A stretch of 64,000 nt of DNA from CAZFVY01 sp964522665. GTDB lineage: Bacteria; Verrucomicrobiota; Verrucomicrobiia; Limisphaerales; CAZFVY01. Below the pieces are notes generated by a model. It saw only the letters and a list, made by a program, of their open reading frames with translations. It searched no databases and had not been told where the DNA came from. The stretch is taken from positions 15,058 through 79,057 of the forward strand of contig CAZFVY010000019.1 of assembly GCA_964522665.1 (NCBI GenBank), written 5' to 3'. Each line of letters opens with the position of its first letter. The first letter of the stretch is position 1. The translations under genes and the position numbers were made by a program. Shown in pieces: positions 46,542 through 55,048 of the stretch.

Positions 46542-47300
46542 ATGAGCGACTCGAATCCCGAAAACCCCACGCCCGCGAACGCCGCCGGCGCCGGAGTTTT
46601 TGCCACGACCCGTTGGACCGTGGTGCTGGCGGCCGGCCGCGGCAGTGGGCCGCAGGCGGACCTTGCGCTGGAAGAACTCTGCCGCACTTACTGGTTCCCG
46701 CTTTATTCGTATGTCCGCCGCCAGGGTTACACCAAGGAGAATGCCGAAGACTTGACCCAGGCGTTTTTCCTCCGCTTTCTCGAACGAAACTTCCTTGAGG
46801 GCGTCGCCAGCGACAAAGGCAAATTCCGCGCCTATCTCCTGGTCTGCCTAAAACATTTTTTGATCAACGAATGGGACCGCGCGAATCGCCTGAAACGCGG
46901 CGGCGGGGTGGCGCCGTTGTCGCTCGATTGGCAGGACGCCGACGCCCGCTATCAGATCAACCCGGCGGACAACCTCAGTCCCGACAAGCTCTACGACCGC
47001 ACCTGGGCCGTCACGCTCCTCGAGCGCGTCATCACCCGCCTGCGCGATGAATCCGTCGCCGAGGGCCGCGCGAATATCTTCGACCAACTCAAACCGTTTC
47101 TCACGGTCGGCAAAAGCGCGATTCCCTACGCCGGCGCCGCGGAGGCGCTCGGGCTGAATGAAGGCGCCACCCGCGTGGCCGTGCATCGCCTGCGCCGCCG
47201 CTACCGAGAGCTGCTGCGCGACGAGATCAGCCAAACCCTTTCCGATCCGACCCAAGTCGAAGGCGAATTGCAGGCCCTCTTCGCCGCCTTCGCAGGGTAA
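46542..47300 (+). CDS. ECF-like RNA polymerase sigma factor
   Basis: A 252-residue sigma-70-family regulator. Region 2 reads YVRRQGYTKENAEDLTQAFF (about 60-80) with FLRFLERNFL; region 4 has the helix-turn-helix AAEALGLNEGATRVAVHRLR (about 205-225). The N-terminal FATTRWTVVLAAG segment is typical of the expanded sigma factors of Planctomycetota and Verrucomicrobiota. No anti-sigma factor is adjacent; the kinase immediately upstream, 12 bp apart on the same strand, is the likely controller by phosphorylation. In related genomes the sigma gene usually comes first, so the order here is reversed. Confidence 0.9.
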   Translation: MSDSNPENPTPANAAGAGVFATTRWTVVLAAGRGSGPQADLALEELCRTYWFPLYSYVRRQGYTKENAEDLTQAFFLRFLERNFLEGVASDKGKFRAYLLVCLKHFLINEWDRANRLKRGGGVAPLSLDWQDADARYQINPADNLSPDKLYDRTWAVTLLERVITRLRDESVAEGRANIFDQLKPFLTVGKSAIPYAGAAEALGLNEGATRVAVHRLRRRYRELLRDEISQTLSDPTQVEGELQALFAAFAG

Positions 47301-47320
47301 GGTCGAAAAAGCTAAATTCT

Positions 47321-47399
47321 AAAGGCTGAAGGCGAACCGAATGAATCGAAAGAAGCCAGTTATGAAGTCAGAAACTTCAGCATTTAGCATTCAGCCTTT
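47321..47399. terminator. Two-way terminator-like palindrome
   Basis: AAAGGCTGAA (47321-47330) pairs with TTCAGCCTTT (47390-47399), and TGAAGT-cagaa-ACTTCA forms an inner stem at 47363-47379. The AT-rich hairpin fills the gap between the convergent sigma factor and SDR genes and would end transcription in both directions. Confidence 0.6.
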
Positions 47400-47407
47400 A
47401 GCCTTTC

Positions 47408-48214
47408 TTACGCCGTTGGCCAGAGCAGCCGGCCTTCCATGCCGCCGGCGACGACGTGATTCTGGCCGGTGATGTGGCCGGCCAGCGTGTCCGAGGAGAG
47501 GAATACGATGAGATTCGCGATGTCTTCGACCCGGGCGATTTTTGGGAGCGCCATCGTGGCGGTTACGCGGCGGACGAGCGCGGTGTCGCGCAGGTGGCCC
47601 TCGGTCAGCGGCGTCACGGTCCAGCCGGGGCTGACGCAATTGACGCGGCCGCCACAGTAGCCGCGGGCCGGCGGCGCCAGCCGGGCGATTTCGTTTTTCA
47701 AGGTGCGCAGAAAGCCGAACGCGAGCGCGGATTTCGCGGCGGCGTAGTCCGCGTGACCGGCTTCGCCGAAGACTCCCGCCGTCGAGGCGACGAGCGTCGC
47801 GTTGCCATGCTTTTGCTCTTTCACGAGGCGGAAGAACGCGCGGCAACAGAGGAAGGCGGCGGTCAGGTCGGTCTCCAGCGTGCGCCGCCATTGGGCGAGC
47901 GTCATTTCGTGGAGCGGCGTTTCCCGATCGACCCAGATGCCGGCGTTGGCGACCAGCGTGTCGATGCCGCCGAACGCGTCCTGGGCCGCCACGAACAACG
48001 CCGTCACTTCCTTCTCCTTGGTCAAATCGGCGCCGAGGATAATCGTTTTCGCGCGCGGCAGACTACGCTGCAATTCCTCCGCGGCGGCGCGACCGCGACG
48101 ATAGTGCAGAATCAAGCGGGCGCCTTCCGCCGCGAACGCGCGCGCGACGCCCGCGCCGATCCCGCCCGAAGCCCCAGTGAGGAGGATCACCTTGTTTTTC
48201 AGATTCGTTTTCAT
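47408..48214 (-). CDS. SDR-family NAD(P)-dependent oxidoreductase
   Basis: A 268-residue classical short-chain dehydrogenase. The cofactor motif TGASGGIG is at residues 13-20, NAGIW at about 91, the catalytic serine in LVASTAG at about 145, and YAAAK at about 158-162, so the active site is complete. The Rossmann strand ends in HYRRGRAAAE, whose arginines favour NADP(H). Later GHITGQNHVVAGGM corresponds to the usual substrate-loop end. It resembles 3-oxoacyl-ACP reductases, but the substrate is not certain. It starts only 5 bp after the DinB gene's stop, so the two are co-transcribed. Confidence 0.9.
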   Translation of the reverse strand: MKTNLKNKVILLTGASGGIGAGVARAFAAEGARLILHYRRGRAAAEELQRSLPRAKTIILGADLTKEKEVTALFVAAQDAFGGIDTLVANAGIWVDRETPLHEMTLAQWRRTLETDLTAAFLCCRAFFRLVKEQKHGNATLVASTAGVFGEAGHADYAAAKSALAFGFLRTLKNEIARLAPPARGYCGGRVNCVSPGWTVTPLTEGHLRDTALVRRVTATMALPKIARVEDIANLIVFLSSDTLAGHITGQNHVVAGGMEGRLLWPTA

Positions 48215-48219
48215 CTTCG

Positions 48220-49296
48220 TTAAAGCGGCAGCATGAGTTGATATCGGGCGAGCGGGCCGACGTGGCTGACGCCCAATCCGAGCAGACGCAAGGGGCGTGA
48301 GACGAGTTTGTCCCGGGCCAGCAAATGACAGGCCAGGCGATAGATTTCCGGCGCTTCGGTGAGTTGCTCTTCGACCGTAATCTGGCGCGTGAGGGTGGTG
48401 AAATCACCGTAACGCACTTTCACCTGCACCGTTTGGGCGCCGAGACGGCGGCGGCTGAGCCGGCCCGCGATGTCCGCCGTCTGCTCCCGCAGTGATTTCC
48501 GCAGCGCGATCCGGTCTTCCGTGTCCCGCAGAAAGGTCTCCTCGCTGCTGATGGTTTTAACTTCGTCGCCGATTTCCAACGGGCGATCATCTTCGCCCAA
48601 TGCGAATTGTCGGAGGCGCGGACCAAACGAGCCGACGAGCGCCCGGAGATCGCCCCGGTAATCCTGCAAATCGCCGACCGTCAGAATCCCCGCCTTTTGC
48701 AAAACTTCCGCGGTGACCTTGCCGACGCCGTGGATCGAGCGCGCCGGCAACGGGCGCAAGAACGCGACCTTCTCGCTCTCGCGGATTACCGTCAGACCGT
48801 CCGGCTTTTGAAAATCGCTCGCCAATTTCGCCAGCAGTTTGTTCGCCGCGAGCCCGACGGTCGCGGTGAGGCCGCGTTCGTCGAAAATCTGACGCTTCAG
48901 TTCCCGCGCCAACGGGACGGCCAAGTCGAGGCTTTCGTCCGCCCCGATCCCCTGGCCGAGAGCGGAAAGATCGAGGTACGCTTCGTCAATGGACATCGGC
49001 TCGACCACCGCGCCGGTCCGCGCGATGATGTCCATGATCCCCCGCGATTCTTCCCGATACTTATCCATGCGCGGTCGCACGAAAACTCCCTTCGGACACA
49101 ACCGCCCGGCCGTCACGCTGGGCATCGCCGAACGGACGCCGAATTTCCGCGCCTCATAACTCGCGGCGCAGACCACGCCCCGCTGCGTCGGCGGTCCGCC
49201 CACGATCACCGGTTTGCCGCGCAACGCCGGGTTGTCGCGCTGCTCGACGGCGGCATAAAACGCGTCCATGTCCAGATGGGCGATGACGCGAAACAT
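48220..49296 (-). CDS. dinB: DNA polymerase IV (DinB, Y family)
   Basis: A 358-residue translesion polymerase. I place the start at ATG 49296 (MFRVIAHLDMDAFYA), which gives the usual length; the frame continues upstream to 49410 with 38 residues lacking homology. Catalytic carboxylates are in HLDMDAFYA and in SIDEAYLDLS near residue 104. The fingers/palm segments GVVCAASYEARKFGVRSAMP and GLTATVGLAANKLLAKLASD, then the helix-hairpin-helix thumb and the little finger (TISSEETFLRDTED) are all present. A C-terminal beta-clamp peptide is not obvious. It probably works in SOS-type lesion bypass. Operon with the SDR gene. Confidence 0.95.
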   Translation of the reverse strand: MFRVIAHLDMDAFYAAVEQRDNPALRGKPVIVGGPPTQRGVVCAASYEARKFGVRSAMPSVTAGRLCPKGVFVRPRMDKYREESRGIMDIIARTGAVVEPMSIDEAYLDLSALGQGIGADESLDLAVPLARELKRQIFDERGLTATVGLAANKLLAKLASDFQKPDGLTVIRESEKVAFLRPLPARSIHGVGKVTAEVLQKAGILTVGDLQDYRGDLRALVGSFGPRLRQFALGEDDRPLEIGDEVKTISSEETFLRDTEDRIALRKSLREQTADIAGRLSRRRLGAQTVQVKVRYGDFTTLTRQITVEEQLTEAPEIYRLACHLLARDKLVSRPLRLLGLGVSHVGPLARYQLMLPL

Positions 49297-49466
49297 GCCG
49301 TTCAAACTGCGCCATCCGGCGGCGTCTGAAAAGCGGAAACGTGGTCGCTTGGCGCTCTGAGCGCCACAGACTTCCCGGAACGTTGAGCTGTTGACGTATG
49401 GTGGCGGCAAGCTCCGACTTTAGGTCGGAACGGCTGAACGCCGAAACCTCTTCTCCGACTGGCCGC

Positions 49467-49796
49467 TTAGTCCAGGAAGGAACAGATGTACTCGCAAAGT
49501 CCCTGCTTAACCTCGATGTCGAATCCCGACTTGGCGGGCACGTCGAAGGCTTGCCCGGCCTGGTAGTGAATCACCGCGGTTTGCCCATCGAGCTTGACGC
49601 CGCACTCACCGGCGACCATTTCCATCCGCTCCGCCTTGTCCGTGCCGAAGTGGAATTTGCCCGGATAAATCAAACCCAAGGTCTTTTTGCTGCCGTCCGG
49701 GAAAAGGACAGTGTGGCTGACCACTTTGCCGTCAAAATAGACGTTGGCTTTAGTGACGGCGGTCACGCCGCGGAATTCCGTCGCGATGGATGACAT
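49467..49796 (-). CDS. ppnP: Pyrimidine/purine nucleoside phosphorylase PpnP (DUF1255)
   Basis: A 109-residue cupin-fold protein. The family pattern is NVYFDGKVVSHTV at residues 18-30, FPDGSKKTLGLIYPGKFHFG (about 32-51) with the phosphate/ribose-contacting strand, KAERMEMVAGE, and F-VP-KSGFDIEV near the end, closing with YICSF. Escherichia coli PpnP phosphorolyses several nucleosides to base and ribose-1-phosphate; the same role is expected. The length (109) is slightly above the 94 of the E. coli enzyme because of an N-terminal extension. It is monocistronic, with non-coding DNA on both sides. Confidence 0.9.
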   Translation of the reverse strand: MSSIATEFRGVTAVTKANVYFDGKVVSHTVLFPDGSKKTLGLIYPGKFHFGTDKAERMEMVAGECGVKLDGQTAVIHYQAGQAFDVPAKSGFDIEVKQGLCEYICSFLD

Positions 49797-50082
49797 ACGC
49801 GCGCCAGTCTTGGAATCCCGGGCAAAATGTCAAGTTTGGCCACGGCAATTTTAGGTCTTAGGTGAGCGCCATTCCCCTGAAAGGGCGTTCCCATCGCCGC
49901 TGACCGACGGGCGCCGGTTCGCGGGGGCCTGGTCGTGGTTGAAGCTCCCGTTCCCGCTCCAGAACGATCGGCCCGATCGGCCGTTCCTCCAAAAAAACAA
50001 ATGGCGGGACGCGCGCGCTCGGCTAGATTGGCGGCGTTGAAATCGATTCCGATTTCGCGATCCAGACGTTTTCTGCTGAACT

Positions 50083-51978
50083 ATGCACTTACACGGGCAA
50101 CAGGGTAATGACGGTGATCCGGCGTCCGCCGCCCGCGCGCGCTCGACGTGGGAGATCTTGCGGCGGGTGGCCGTGTACCTCCGGCCATACCGGTGGATGG
50201 CGGCGGCGACGATTGGCTGCGCGCTCTTATCGCTGCTGTTCGCCTTCGTCTATCCGCGGCTGACGGCGTACGTCATCGACGAGGTGATCGGAAAGAGACG
50301 GCCGGAGGCGCTGACGCCCGCGATGCTCGCCGTGCTGGGCGCGTTCCTATTGCGCGAGTTGTTCAACAGCCTGCGCATCCGGGTGAACAATGAGTTCGAG
50401 CAACGGGTGGTGTTCGACATTCGCCGGGACGTCTTCGCCCGGCTCCAACGGCTGCCGGTCAGCTACTTCGATCAGCGCGCCTCGGGCGACCTCATGACCC
50501 GCGTCCTCGAGGACGTCAACGCGATGGAACGAGTGTTGATCGATGGCACGGAGCAGGGGACCGTCTCCGTGCTCAGCATCGTGGGCGTGCTGGTGATCAT
50601 GTTTGCCAGCAACCCGCGCCTGGCGTGGGTCGTCCTGGTCCCCGTGCCGTTCCTTTTCGGCGGCGCGCTCTGGTACACGCTGACGGCCCATCGCCGCTAC
50701 CGCGCGCAACGCCAGGCCGCCAGCGCGATGAACGCGCTGCTGATGGATGATTTGCAGGGCATTCGACAGATCAAGGCCTTCGCGCGCCAGGCGCACGAGG
50801 ACGGGCGTTTCGCCGCGCGCGCCGACGAGCTGCGCGAGGGCACGCTGGGCGTCATGCGGGTCTGGGCGATTTACTCGCCGGCGATGGCGTTCGCGACCGC
50901 GCTCGGGACCGCCTTGGTGCTCTGGGTGGGCGGACGCCAGGTTATCGCGGGTCAGATGACCGTCGGCGAACTCATCGGCTTCATCATTTATCTGGCGCTC
51001 TTTTACGAACCGATCGGCCGGCTGCATGGCTTGAACCAAATGCTCCAGGCGGCGCGGGCGTCGGGCGAACGCGTGTTCGACATCATCGATACCCCGCTGG
51101 AGCGCGAACGGGTGAACGGCGCCCATGCCTCCGCGACGCCCGTCGGTGTTCCGGAACGCGCCTCGCGGCCCACCGAGCGAGCGCGGCCCGAACGCGCCGG
51201 CGCGAACGCCGGCCGCGGCGACGTCATCTACGACGCGGTCGAGTTCAGCTACGGGCCGGACAAAATCGTGCTCAAGGATATTTCGCTCCACGCGCGCCCG
51301 GGCGAAATGATCGCCCTCGTCGGCCCGACCGGCGCCGGCAAATCGACCTTGGTCAATCTGATGCCCGCGTTTTACGAAGCGACTCAAGGCCGCATCACTA
51401 TCGACGGCCAGGACATCAACGGGCTTTCACTCGAAGCGCTGCGGGGACAGATCAGCATCGTGAGCCAGGAACCGTTCCTCTTCAACGGGACCGTCCGCGA
51501 GAACATACTTTATGGCAAGCTCGACGCCACCGAGGAGGAGATGATCGCGGCGTCGCGCGCGGCCAATTGTCATGAGTTCATCACCCGGCTGGGGAAAGGC
51601 TACGATTCCCGCGTTGGCGAACGGGGCGTGAAATTGAGCGTCGGCGAGAAGCAACGGGTCAGCATCGCCCGCGCCCTGCTGAAAAACGCGCCGATCCTGA
51701 TCCTCGATGAAGCGACCGCCAGCGTCGATACGGGGACCGAGAAACTCATTCAGGAAGCCCTCGAGCGCCTGATGACCAACCGCACCAGTTTCGTCATCGC
51801 CCACCGCCTGAGCACGATCCGCAAGGCCGATCAGATACTCGTCCTGCGTCATGGCGAAATCATTGAGCGTGGCACGCACGAGGAACTGCTCGCCGCGGAC
51901 GGTCTCTACGCCAAACTCGCGCGCATCCAGAACACGACCTTCATCGAGGAAAGCTTCGAACGGCTGGCGGTTGAATGA
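50083..51978 (+). CDS. ABC exporter half-transporter (MsbA-like), permease-ATPase fusion
   Basis: A 631-residue transporter that works as a dimer. Six membrane helices lie between residues 35 and 330. A charged, arginine/alanine-rich linker (about 345-385) follows, and then the ATPase: Walker A GPTGAGKST at about 414-422, the signature LSVGEKQR at about 518, Walker B ILILDEATA at about 538, D-loop SVDTGTEKL and switch histidine in VIAHRLS. The signature has VGE in place of the common GGQ. Lipid or drug export is the family role. The linker is unusually long for the family and locally repetitive in R and A. Not in an obvious operon. Confidence 0.92.
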   Translation: MHLHGQQGNDGDPASAARARSTWEILRRVAVYLRPYRWMAAATIGCALLSLLFAFVYPRLTAYVIDEVIGKRRPEALTPAMLAVLGAFLLRELFNSLRIRVNNEFEQRVVFDIRRDVFARLQRLPVSYFDQRASGDLMTRVLEDVNAMERVLIDGTEQGTVSVLSIVGVLVIMFASNPRLAWVVLVPVPFLFGGALWYTLTAHRRYRAQRQAASAMNALLMDDLQGIRQIKAFARQAHEDGRFAARADELREGTLGVMRVWAIYSPAMAFATALGTALVLWVGGRQVIAGQMTVGELIGFIIYLALFYEPIGRLHGLNQMLQAARASGERVFDIIDTPLERERVNGAHASATPVGVPERASRPTERARPERAGANAGRGDVIYDAVEFSYGPDKIVLKDISLHARPGEMIALVGPTGAGKSTLVNLMPAFYEATQGRITIDGQDINGLSLEALRGQISIVSQEPFLFNGTVRENILYGKLDATEEEMIAASRAANCHEFITRLGKGYDSRVGERGVKLSVGEKQRVSIARALLKNAPILILDEATASVDTGTEKLIQEALERLMTNRTSFVIAHRLSTIRKADQILVLRHGEIIERGTHEELLAADGLYAKLARIQNTTFIEESFERLAVE

Positions 51979-52237
51979 GGCGGCCGACTTTGGCGCGCGG
52001 GAGAGAGGCAGGCGTAACCTATTGGCGCAGAACGGGTATTAACCGGTGTCAGGCCGCCCCTTCACCATTGGACAATATCGAACTTGGCAAAACCATCCAA
52101 AAAAGGGATAAAATCCCCACCGTCGGAACCTTGTCCGGCATGATGATTCTGTCAGCCAGGATTTTGCGGCACGATCGCGGCTGCTGGAACGTTGGCCCGC
52201 GGCGGCGATCGAGTTCAGTTTTTCCGAAACCTTTTTC

Positions 52238-53210
52238 ATGCTCAAGCATCGTAAGACTTGTATGACATCAAACACTTTGCGTTCACGGATGGGCGGCGCC
52301 GCGCTAGGCGCTTGCCTTTTGGCGGCGGTGAGCTTTGCGCCAGAGTCCCGGGCGGCCACGCTTTGGATGGGGGCAACCACCAATTTCACTCAATCCTTAT
52401 CGCAGCCGGTGGACGTGCTGATACCGGGCGCCGTGTCGTTAACCCGCGCCGGCAGCCGGTGGCTGTACAACCCCGGCCGGCGGAGATTCGGGTCCGCGCA
52501 CCGGCTCGCCTTCGGACACGACCTGGGCGTTCGGCTCACTCGCGAATTATCAGACGCTGACGTACCACACCTTTGATTCGTATCGGAACGGTGATTTGTC
52601 GGCGGTGCTCACGCCGAACAAGCCGATGGTCGTTCATTTGGTCAAGGAAGACATTTATCTTTCGCTAACGTTCACCAAATGGCCGCAGGGCGGCGGAGAT
52701 TTTTCCTATACCCGCTCGACGCCGGCCACCGCCGTCACGCCGCCGACGATCACGACCGCGCCCAAGAGTCAAACGGTCGCCGCGGGCTCCTCCGCGACGT
52801 TCAGCGTCACCGTGTCCGGCGACGCCCCATTAACTTATCAATGGCTGTTCAATAGCGCGAATATTGCGGGCGCCACCAACGCTAGTCTGACCATTAACAG
52901 CGTTCAGGTGAGCAACGTCGGCCTTTACAAGGTCGTGGTCACCAACCCTGGTGGCTCGGCGACGAGTCCAACCGTGCAGTTGAACCTCGCGCAACCGGTC
53001 CGGGTCTCGGTTCCGGCGGGCGCGACCGCGAGCGCCTTCCAACTCTCCATCTCGGGCAATCAGGGCGACGTTTATCAGGTTCAGATGTCCGGCGATCTGG
53101 CGACCTGGCAGACGCTCCGCACGATCACCAACGCTTCGGGAACCGTGCCCTTCACCGATTCGACGAGCAGCGCCGCCAGCCAGCGTTATTACCGCGTCCG
53201 ACTGAACTAA
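52238..53210 (+). pseudogene. Secreted Ig-domain protein interrupted by a frameshift
   Basis: Two frames join into one sensible protein. The first (from 52238; a second ATG at 52262) encodes a signal peptide ending in ESRAATLW and a beta region up to WLYNP. At the run CCCC (52471-52474) one extra C shifts the frame. Reading the other frame immediately continues as AGGDSGPRTGSPSDTTWAFG and on to the end at 53210, with one Ig-like domain (APKSQTVAAGSS, YQWLFNSANI) and the typical C-terminal domain (YQVQMSGDLATWQTL). Removing one C restores about 323 codons. This may be a true mutation, a sequencing error or a slippage site. Function: surface protein of the same type as the giant gene. Confidence 0.8.
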
Positions 53211-53229
53211 GTTGGTGAGCGAAAGAATC

Positions 53230-53295
53230 GCGGCGGATTAACGCCGCCGGGCGCAAGCGACTCATTAAGAGTGTTTTAGGCGCTGTCTTAGCGCC
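53230..53295 (+). terminator. Two small GC hairpins after the Ig-protein gene
   Basis: GCGGCG-gattaa-CGCCGC (53230-53247) and GGCGCT-gtctt-AGCGCC (53279-53295) follow the stop at 53210. Both stems are perfect, but neither has a T-run, so a terminator role is only likely from position. Confidence 0.4.
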
Positions 53296-53455
53296 GTTCC
53301 CCCGCAAGGGTTTCGCCCGCGGTCCGAAAGGCGCTCGACCGAACGCACACAACCGCGCTGCGGTTGAAAACGGTGGCGGCCTCGTAAACGAGACGCGTTT
53401 GCCCGAGGCGACGCGGGAGCCGACGGCGCACCGCAAGGAACCAGGCCCCGCCGCT

Positions 53456-53848
53456 TCACCGCTCCGGCGGCGGCGATTTCTCTGGTTCGTTCCGCCCGCG
53501 AAAAAACGCCGAGGCGCGCGGACGGAAAAGCACATAGATGGCCACCGCAAGTATTGAGTCATGCACCACCGAGCTGAAAATCGAACGCGTGAACCCGATG
53601 ATGACGTGGAAGCCGATCCACGCGACGACCAGCCAGCGCGCCCAGTTGCGCCCGCGCAGCATGAAGACGCCGCCCACGATTCCGATGACGCGGACCAGAC
53701 ATATGAGCGCTAACTCATAGAGCGGTTCCGGGGGATACTTCGATGCGTCCGTATGCGCCGATGGCCACAATCCGGCGACCAGCACGACGGAGCCGACCAC
53801 AATCAACAGCCAGCCGATAAAAGTGACGCTCCACGGACGCTTCTTCAT
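53456..53848 (-). CDS. Small four-helix membrane protein of unknown function
   Basis: A 130-residue protein beginning MKKRPWSVTFIGWLLI with four membrane helices (about residues 9-28, 44-62, 68-85 and 88-108) and a basic, proline-rich tail (PEKSPPPER). The tail and positive ends suggest a cytoplasmic C-terminus. Comparable small hydrophobic proteins occur in many Verrucomicrobiota, but I recognise no family. It follows the aldolase gene by 90 bp on the same strand. Confidence 0.7.
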   Translation of the reverse strand: MKKRPWSVTFIGWLLIVVGSVVLVAGLWPSAHTDASKYPPEPLYELALICLVRVIGIVGGVFMLRGRNWARWLVVAWIGFHVIIGFTRSIFSSVVHDSILAVAIYVLFRPRASAFFRGRNEPEKSPPPER

Positions 53849-53938
53849 GGCAGAAAAATCGGTCGCCCGACCGACCCGGAACTCGGTAAGGCGTGCTTTG
53901 TTGAAGGACTCGGATTCATTCGGAATAAATTGGCCGCG

Positions 53939-55009
53939 CTATCCCGCCAGCCATTCGTGCAGATGTTTAGACACAAATTCGTCGTCGATGAGATGTGGGT
54001 AGGCGCCGCGGACACGGTCGATCTCGGAACGCTGGCCGGGGCTGAGTTTTTCGGCGGCGTCGAGGCACCAAAGGCCGGCCAGCAAGCCCTGTCGTCGCAG
54101 AACCTCGTGAATCCCCGGAATGCAACCGGCGAAGTCGTTCGCGGCGTCAAAAATGGCGGCGTTCGCGTCGGTCACTTCGGCGTTTAATCGCAGCATTTCC
54201 TGCGGTATCGGCTCGGCGGCGCCGCTCAGCCGGTGGCAGCGCGCAAGCAACTCGACCGCCCGTCGCGTCCAGACCGCCCATTGGCCGAGCAATCCACCCA
54301 CGATCCGGCGCTCGACCGGACGGCCGTCCACGACGAACCGAAATGGGGTCAGCAAGTCCATGACCAGATTGTCGTCGTTGCCGGTGTAGAGCGCGATGTC
54401 GGCGCGGCCCGATTCGGCCACGGCGCGAACCACGTCGAGCGTTTGGTAACGGTTGAACGGCGCGATTTTAATCGCGACCACGTTTTCGATTTCGGCGAAC
54501 CGCCGCCAGAAGCGCCGCGAAAGGAGCCGTCCGCCAACGGCTGGCTGCAGATAAAAGCCGATCAACGGGATAACCTCCGAAAGGCGCCGGCAATGCGCGA
54601 TCAGTTGCGTCTCCGTGGACCTCTTAAGCGCGCCAAGGCTTAGCAACGCCGCGTGGTAGCCGAGCCTCGCCAACGATTCAGCCTCGGCGACCGCTTGCGT
54701 GGTTTCACCGCAAACGCCGCCGATCCGCACGAAGGGCGTTGACCGGCGGGCGTCGGCGCGCGTGAACTCCTCCGCCACCAACCCGAGGACCGGCGCGAAC
54801 AGCCCGACCCGCGGGTCACGAATCGCGAATTGCGTCGTGTGGACTCCCACCGCCAGACCGCCCGCGCCGGCCGCCGCGTAGTAACGCGCCAAGGCGCGCT
54901 GGCGCCGCTCGTCGAGGCGACGCTTTCGGTCCAGCGCCAGCGGACACGCCGGAATCACGAGTCCGATCTGGAGCGCGGCGTGAATCTTCGCGTCGAGCCG
55001 TCCGCTCAT
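53939..55009 (-). CDS. DHDPS/N-acetylneuraminate lyase-family aldolase
   Basis: A 356-residue (beta/alpha)8 aldolase of the DapA/NanA superfamily. The Schiff-base lysine lies in VVAIKIAPFNRY (about residue 186) and the catalytic tyrosine in LIGFYLQPAVGG (about 153). The usual GGTGE substrate loop is GAGGLAVGVHTTQF. The family condenses or cleaves pyruvate with an aldehyde or sugar acid. The substrate is not known: residues differ from true DapA, and the neighbours are an epimerase-like gene and an alpha-galactosidase, pointing to sugar-acid metabolism. The epimerase-like gene ends 39 bp upstream and is read in the same direction. Confidence 0.85.
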   Translation of the reverse strand: MSGRLDAKIHAALQIGLVIPACPLALDRKRRLDERRQRALARYYAAAGAGGLAVGVHTTQFAIRDPRVGLFAPVLGLVAEEFTRADARRSTPFVRIGGVCGETTQAVAEAESLARLGYHAALLSLGALKRSTETQLIAHCRRLSEVIPLIGFYLQPAVGGRLLSRRFWRRFAEIENVVAIKIAPFNRYQTLDVVRAVAESGRADIALYTGNDDNLVMDLLTPFRFVVDGRPVERRIVGGLLGQWAVWTRRAVELLARCHRLSGAAEPIPQEMLRLNAEVTDANAAIFDAANDFAGCIPGIHEVLRRQGLLAGLWCLDAAEKLSPGQRSEIDRVRGAYPHLIDDEFVSKHLHEWLAG

Positions 55010-55048
55010 CGGAGTGCGCCTGGGATTGAGCGCCGCAGGCGGCGGCGT

